Shown here piece after piece: positions 59,815-64,000 of a DNA stretch of 64,000 nucleotides. This DNA comes from Candidatus Cohnella colombiensis (GTDB lineage Bacteria > Bacillota > Bacilli > Paenibacillales > Paenibacillaceae): assembly GCA_029203125.1 (NCBI GenBank), contig CP119317.1:2356001-2420000 (forward strand), read 5' to 3'. The notes under the pieces are model-generated. The model saw only the letters and a list, made by a program, of their open reading frames with translations, searched no databases and was not told the DNA's origin. The position numbers were made by a program, and so were the translations under genes. The stretch's first letter is position 1, and every line of letters starts with the position of its first letter.

Positions 59815-60090
59815 TTAGCGATTCTGCCCAAGATAGAAACGTACGAGCTCTTCAATCAACTCGTCGCGCTCCTTTTTACGAATCAAGCTTCGCGCATTAT
59901 TATGACGGGGGATATAAGCAGGATCACCAGAAAGCAGATAACCGACGATTTGGTTTATCGGATGATATTCCTTGTCTTGAAGCGCATCGTGCACTAAAAA
60001 TAATATGTCGCGAGAAGATATTTCTTGGGGATCCGCAACCACATCAAACTTAACCGTCTGATCCAGATGATTTTTGTCCGATGAACTCAT
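59815..60090 (-). CDS. ireB: IreB-type regulatory phosphoprotein
   Basis: A 91-residue protein of the IreB/YrzL family. It has DQTVKFDV (the threonine region phosphorylated by the PASTA kinase IreK in Enterococcus), ALQDKEYHPINQIVGYLLSGDPAYI, and SLIRKKERDELIEELVRFYL. ATG at 60090 is six bases after GAGGTG. It precedes ruvX in the usual order. The window's own PASTA kinase at 31.6-34.1 kb could in principle act on it, but the canonical PrkC is more likely. Confidence 0.92.
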   Translation of the reverse strand: MSSSDKNHLDQTVKFDVVADPQEISSRDILFLVHDALQDKEYHPINQIVGYLLSGDPAYIPRHNNARSLIRKKERDELIEELVRFYLGQNR

Positions 60091-60202
60091 CGTCAACACC
60101 TCGCAATCTCAATGATCGCTGTACTAGCCAGAACATACGATCTTTGAATATCATCATAACACATTCTTATGGAGACAGGAAATCACTTGATCTAGATTTG
60201 AT

Positions 60203-62836
60203 CTAGATTTGAGCTAGCAAAAGCTGTTCTGCAGCTGCTAATGCATCGGCTAGCTTCGAAGGATCTTTACCGCCCGCTTGCGCTAACTCTGGCTTCCCAC
60301 CGCCGCCTCCACCACAGATTGGAGCAAGCTCTTTAATGAGCTTTCCTGCATGAACACCACGAGCAACGAGCTCAGGTGAAACGACAACGAGTAGATTAAC
60401 CTTATCCTCAGAAACAGCGCCTAGTACGAGCACAGCAGAGCTTAATTTCGTCTTTAATTCATCAGCGACGCTACGAAGTACATCCATACTGCTTGCATTA
60501 ACTTCTGTCGCTAACAAAGTGATGTCACCAATGGACTTCGTCTTACTCAGCAAATCTGCTGCTTCAAGTCGACTAAGCTTACTTTGCAACGATTCATGAT
60601 CACGTTGAAGCTGGCGAACATCGCCTTGTACCGCTTCAATTCGCTTTGGAACATCTGCCACCTGGCATTTCAGCAATGCTGCTGCATTGTCAAGAATGTG
60701 CAATTGCTCTTCCATGTAGTTGTATGCATTGCGTCCTGTTACAGCTTCGATCCGGCGAACACCAGAGCCAATGCCACTCTCGCTTACAAGCTTCAGCAAG
60801 CCGATCTGTGACGTATTGCGCACATGACAACCACCGCAAAGCTCAAGGCTATAATCACCTACGCGAACGACTCGAACGATGTCTCCATACTTCTCGCCGA
60901 ATAGCGCCATCGCACCCATTGCCTTAGCCTCAGCGATGGGCTTCAACGCAATCTCAAGTTCTGTTCCTAACCAGATTTGCTCATTGACGCGACGCTCGAC
61001 ATCTGCCAGCTCCTCTGCTGTAATCGCACCAAAGTGCGAGAAGTCAAAGCGAAGTCGATCAGGGCCGACGAGCGAGCCCGCCTGATTAACATGCTCACCA
61101 AGCACTTCCTTGAGCGCTTTATGAAGCAGGTGCGTTGCTGTATGATTGCGAATCGTATCGCTTCGTTCAGCTGCGTTAACTTTTGCCGTAATAACGTCGC
61201 CAACATTCAGGACACCCCGTGTTACAGTTACCTGATGTACATGTTGCCCGTGTGGCGCTTTGCTCAATCCAAGCACATCAGCAGTTAGCTCTGCACCAAG
61301 CAGCTGTCCACGGTCACTTACTTGTCCACCGCTCTCTGCATAGAACGGTGTTCGATCCAATACGATCAATACCGTTTCGCCTGTACCTACTGCGTCTACG
61401 AATGCATTGTTAGCAACGATCGCCTGAACTTTTGCTTCAATCGTTAAATCGTTGTATCCGACGAACTCACTCTTTTCCACATAATCTGCTAGCGGTCCGC
61501 CCTGTACCTTCATACTATCCATCTCTTGACGTGCAGCACGTGCGCGATCACGCTGTTCTTGCATCGATGCATCAAAGCCCGCGCGATCTACAGTCAATCC
61601 ATGCTCAGAGGCATAATCTTCAGTCAAATCGAACGGGAAGCCATAAGTATCATACAGCTTAAATGCATCAGGACCGCTAATTTCACTACGACCATCCTCA
61701 TTTGCTTTCTCTACAAGCTCAGCCAAGATTGACAAGCCATCGGACAACGTCTCGTGGAATCGTTCCTCTTCCGTACGAATAACCTTCTCGATAAATTCGC
61801 GCTTCTCCACAACTTCAGGGTAATAGCTCCCCATCACATCGCCAACTGTAGGTACGATCTCCCATAGGAATGGACGATCGATTCCCAATACTTTTCCGTA
61901 TCGAACCGCACGTCGAAGCAAACGCCGAATAACGTATCCACGACCTTCGTTAGAAGGCAATACGCCATCACCAACAGAGAAAGCAACTGTGCGAATGTGG
62001 TCAGCGATTACCTTCAACGCAACATCATGCTCTTCTTTTGTTTTATAGGTAACATTAGCAATGTTGCTAGCGTGTTCAATCATCGGCATAAACAAGTCTG
62101 TATCGAAGTTAGAGTCCACGTCTTGAACAATCGAAGCAAACCGTTCCAAGCCTGCGCCTGTATCGATGTTCTTATTCGGAAGCGGTGTGTAGCTGCCATC
62201 TTTGTTATGGTTGAACTGTGAGAATACAAGGTTCCATACTTCTAAGAAGCGTTCATTTTCCCCACCTGTTGTACAATCAGGATCCGACAAATCTCCATAC
62301 TTGTCACCACGATCATAGAAAATTTCTGTACAAGGTCCGCATGGTCCTTCGCCAATGTCCCAGAAGTTTTCTTCGAGCTTTACGATACGCTCAGCAGGGA
62401 GACCGATCTTTTCATTCCAGTAACGATACGCCTCTTCATCCTCAGGATATACTGTAACTGATAACCGCTCAGGATCAAAGCCGATCCACTGCGGTCCAGT
62501 AAGAAACTCCCACGCCCAAGTAATTGCTTCTTCCTTGAAGTAATCTCCAATTGAGAAGTTGCCCAGCATCTCAAAAAAAGTATGGTGACGACGAGTTTTA
62601 CCGACATTCTCAATGTCGTTCGTACGAATACATTTTTGTGAGTTCGCAATTTTCGGATTAGCAGGAATTTCACGGCCGTCAAAATACGCCTTGAGTGGTG
62701 CCATACCCGCATTAATCCAAAGCAGTGAAGGGTCATTATGCGGTACAAGCGGTGCACTTGCCTCAATTTTATGTCCCTTACTTGCGAAAAATTCAAGCCA
62801 TTTTGCACGGATTTCAGCAGCTTTCATCGGTTTCAT
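60203..62836 (-). CDS. alaS: Alanyl-tRNA synthetase
   Basis: An 877-residue class II synthetase with editing activity. The N-terminal catalytic domain starts AAEIRAKWLEFFASKGHK; motif 2 is around FEMLGNFSIGDYFKEEAI. The editing domain has HTATHLLHKAL and the zinc/editing CGGCHV. The C-terminal C-Ala domain ends GGGGGGKPELAQAGG. AGGAGG lies ten bases before the ATG. A T-box leader controls it. Confidence 0.97.
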   Translation of the reverse strand: MKPMKAAEIRAKWLEFFASKGHKIEASAPLVPHNDPSLLWINAGMAPLKAYFDGREIPANPKIANSQKCIRTNDIENVGKTRRHHTFFEMLGNFSIGDYFKEEAITWAWEFLTGPQWIGFDPERLSVTVYPEDEEAYRYWNEKIGLPAERIVKLEENFWDIGEGPCGPCTEIFYDRGDKYGDLSDPDCTTGGENERFLEVWNLVFSQFNHNKDGSYTPLPNKNIDTGAGLERFASIVQDVDSNFDTDLFMPMIEHASNIANVTYKTKEEHDVALKVIADHIRTVAFSVGDGVLPSNEGRGYVIRRLLRRAVRYGKVLGIDRPFLWEIVPTVGDVMGSYYPEVVEKREFIEKVIRTEEERFHETLSDGLSILAELVEKANEDGRSEISGPDAFKLYDTYGFPFDLTEDYASEHGLTVDRAGFDASMQEQRDRARAARQEMDSMKVQGGPLADYVEKSEFVGYNDLTIEAKVQAIVANNAFVDAVGTGETVLIVLDRTPFYAESGGQVSDRGQLLGAELTADVLGLSKAPHGQHVHQVTVTRGVLNVGDVITAKVNAAERSDTIRNHTATHLLHKALKEVLGEHVNQAGSLVGPDRLRFDFSHFGAITAEELADVERRVNEQIWLGTELEIALKPIAEAKAMGAMALFGEKYGDIVRVVRVGDYSLELCGGCHVRNTSQIGLLKLVSESGIGSGVRRIEAVTGRNAYNYMEEQLHILDNAAALLKCQVADVPKRIEAVQGDVRQLQRDHESLQSKLSRLEAADLLSKTKSIGDITLLATEVNASSMDVLRSVADELKTKLSSAVLVLGAVSEDKVNLLVVVSPELVARGVHAGKLIKELAPICGGGGGGKPELAQAGGKDPSKLADALAAAEQLLLAQI

Positions 62837-62861
62837 TGCTAGTGATCCTCCTTAAATTTTG

Positions 62862-63165
62862 CTTAAAAAAAATAAAAAACGCCCCTAAATCAGGGACGAA
62901 AAACTTCGCGGTACCACCCTGGTTATTGCGTCAATTTCGACGCAATCTCCTCTGATCGGGATAACGGCCCTAGCCGACGGAATTGTCTCCGCACTCCGAA
63001 ACGAGCTTCCTCTACCCTTCGCAATTAAGATTCTCGCAGCCAAGCAGACTTCTGTACCGACGGTTATAACTACTCGGATAGAAGTTTACGTTGGAATCTT
63101 CTCTCTGGCATTGCGGACTGCAGTGTACTTATGTTTCGTCTACGCTTTGTTGCTATTCATCCTAA
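62862..63165 (-). ncRNA. T-box leader of alaS
   Basis: The core AGGGTGGTACCGCG (minus strand) lies at 62907-62920. The terminator CCCTGATTTAGGG is closed by GCG/CGC and followed by T-rich sequence (62866-62900). The leader begins after the promoter at 63171-63199. GCT is the likely alanine specifier (around 63050), read by eye and less certain than in the other two leaders. Confidence 0.93.
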
Positions 63166-63170
63166 TTGAA

Positions 63171-63199
63171 ATTATAGTCAACTGCTTTAGGTGCGTCAA
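63171..63199 (-). promoter_or_regulatory. Sigma-A promoter of alaS
   Basis: Minus strand TTGACG (63199-63194), 17 bases, TATAAT (63176-63171). Confidence 0.8.
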
Positions 63200-64000
63200 A
63201 CGGTTTTTCTATGGATATAATACGCTGACAAATGTAACACAATAACTTTCATCGCAGCATAGAACGGAACTGCGAGAATCATCCCTACAATCCCTGCAAG
63301 TTGTCCACCGATTAACAGGACAAGAATGATCGTCAGTGGGTGCATCTTCATCGACCTTCCGACAACCTGTGGACTAATCACATTGCTCTCCAAATTTTGA
63401 CAGATCATATTGACTAGGATGACCAATAGCACCATCTTCCACGATATTGTCGTCGCCATCAACAATGCAGGAAAAGCACCGAAAAACGGACCGAGGTAAG
63501 GAATAATATCGAACAATGCGACAAAGCCCGCCATTAGCAATGGATAGGGCATCCCAATGAAGTAATATCCGATATAGGCCAGTACCCCAATACACATCGA
63601 AACGATAAACTGACCGCGGATGTAGCTACCTAATGCGGCATCGACATCCTTGAGTAAACGGACTGCTCCATTTCTGCGTTCTCTAGGTACAAGCTGCAGA
63701 ACTGCTCGCTCGAACAAGTCCATATCCTTCATCATGTAAAAAGCAAGGAATGGAACGATCATCGCAACGAACAGGACATTGAGCACTGCACCAATATTGT
63801 TAAGAAACGATGCAATCCGTGATTCAACTTGTTTTTCCAAGCTAGCAATCGACTGATCAATACCATCACGAACACTTTCCGGTAGCATATTGTTATTATT
63901 GAATTGGTCGACTGCATTTTGCGCACGCTTCGTAAGTTCAGGCATATGTGTGCTCAGTTCTTCCATCTGTTTCATAAACATAGGTATTACATTCATCAGA
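63196..64000 (-). CDS. AI-2E family (YrrI-like) membrane protein, C-terminal part
   Basis: At least 268 residues of an AI-2E transporter family protein; the frame stays open through the right edge, so the start lies outside. Membrane helices and the family segments GSYIRGQFIVSMCIGVLAYIGYY and FDIIPYLGPFFGAFPALLM are clear. B. subtilis yrrI occupies the same place upstream of alaS. It is related to the YtvI-like protein at 47.8 kb. The transported substrate is unknown. The stop lies within the alaS promoter -35. Confidence 0.92.
   Translation of the reverse strand, partial: LMNVIPMFMKQMEELSTHMPELTKRAQNAVDQFNNNNMLPESVRDGIDQSIASLEKQVESRIASFLNNIGAVLNVLFVAMIVPFLAFYMMKDMDLFERAVLQLVPRERRNGAVRLLKDVDAALGSYIRGQFIVSMCIGVLAYIGYYFIGMPYPLLMAGFVALFDIIPYLGPFFGAFPALLMATTISWKMVLLVILVNMICQNLESNVISPQVVGRSMKMHPLTIILVLLIGGQLAGIVGMILAVPFYAAMKVIVLHLSAYYIHRKTV

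Overview
The window reads as chromosome of an endospore-forming Firmicute of the Paenibacillaceae type (Paenibacillus/Cohnella-like). The grounds are an intact sigK, a spoVAC-spoVAD-spoVAEb operon, CotS/CotSA-type spore coat genes, the Bacillales yqeG-to-yqeM and alaS-to-yrrN housekeeping strings, three T-box-controlled aminoacyl-tRNA synthetases, and AGGAGG-type ribosome binding sites. No phage, transposase, CRISPR array, rRNA or tRNA gene was seen. The genus is inferred from gene order, not from a search.

Layout. 1-900: 5' end of leuS (minus) with its T-box leader. 912-3950: a TetR repressor divergent from an MMPL exporter. 3950-4590: a repeat-rich gap. 4592-10714: a tightly packed minus-strand operon yqeG-yqeH-aroE-yhbY-nadD-yqeK-rsfS-cvfB-yqeM (ribosome assembly, NAD and shikimate synthesis, RNA binding). 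10880-15289: MoxR ATPase, DUF58 and transglutaminase operon. 15458-17359: spoVA operon with a sigma-G-like promoter, back to back with sigK (17538-18239). 18240-18677: an array of 50-bp repeats. 18678-30010: a sugar-use island with a beta-mannosidase, a LacI regulator, a YesMN-type two-component system, an ABC importer lacking an ATPase, and a second binding protein. 30068-30726: two small unknown genes. 30943-37175: a five-gene Ser/Thr phosphorylation module (FHA protein, kinase, two PP2C phosphatases, HtrA-like protease fused to FHA). 37462-39860: KapD-like exonuclease and ilvD. 40513-45671: a spore-coat glycan operon (nucleotidyltransferase, UDP-glucose dehydrogenase, CotS-like protein with a strongly basic tail, CotSA-like glycosyltransferase). 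Divergent from it is a small acidic protein with a near-perfect sigma-K promoter. 46214-52408: a polysaccharide deacetylase, a YtvI-like membrane protein, a class B penicillin-binding protein, and tyrS with its T-box. 52772-54883: a chemoreceptor. 55133-64000: the minus-strand string of an AI-2E family protein (cut by the edge), alaS with T-box, ireB, ruvX, two DUF1292 genes, mltG and the two U32 tRNA-hydroxylation genes.

How the parts connect. sigK, spoVA, the CotS/CotSA operon and the acidic protein all belong to sporulation. The glycan operon would supply an activated sugar and a UDP-uronic acid for coat decoration. The sugar island is self-contained: sensing (kinase and regulator), uptake (binding protein and permeases), hydrolysis (beta-mannosidase), a local LacI repressor and a cre-like site.

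The most unusual material is intergenic. Two copies of a roughly 152-bp element (40053-40205, 52550-52701) keep the same nested stems through compensatory base changes, and both sit between convergent genes. Three further repeat families (about 60 bp dispersed, 50 bp tandem, 60 bp tandem) occupy other gaps. The CotS-like basic tail paired with the divergent acidic sigma-K gene, and the FHA/kinase/phosphatase/protease module, are the best protein-level leads.
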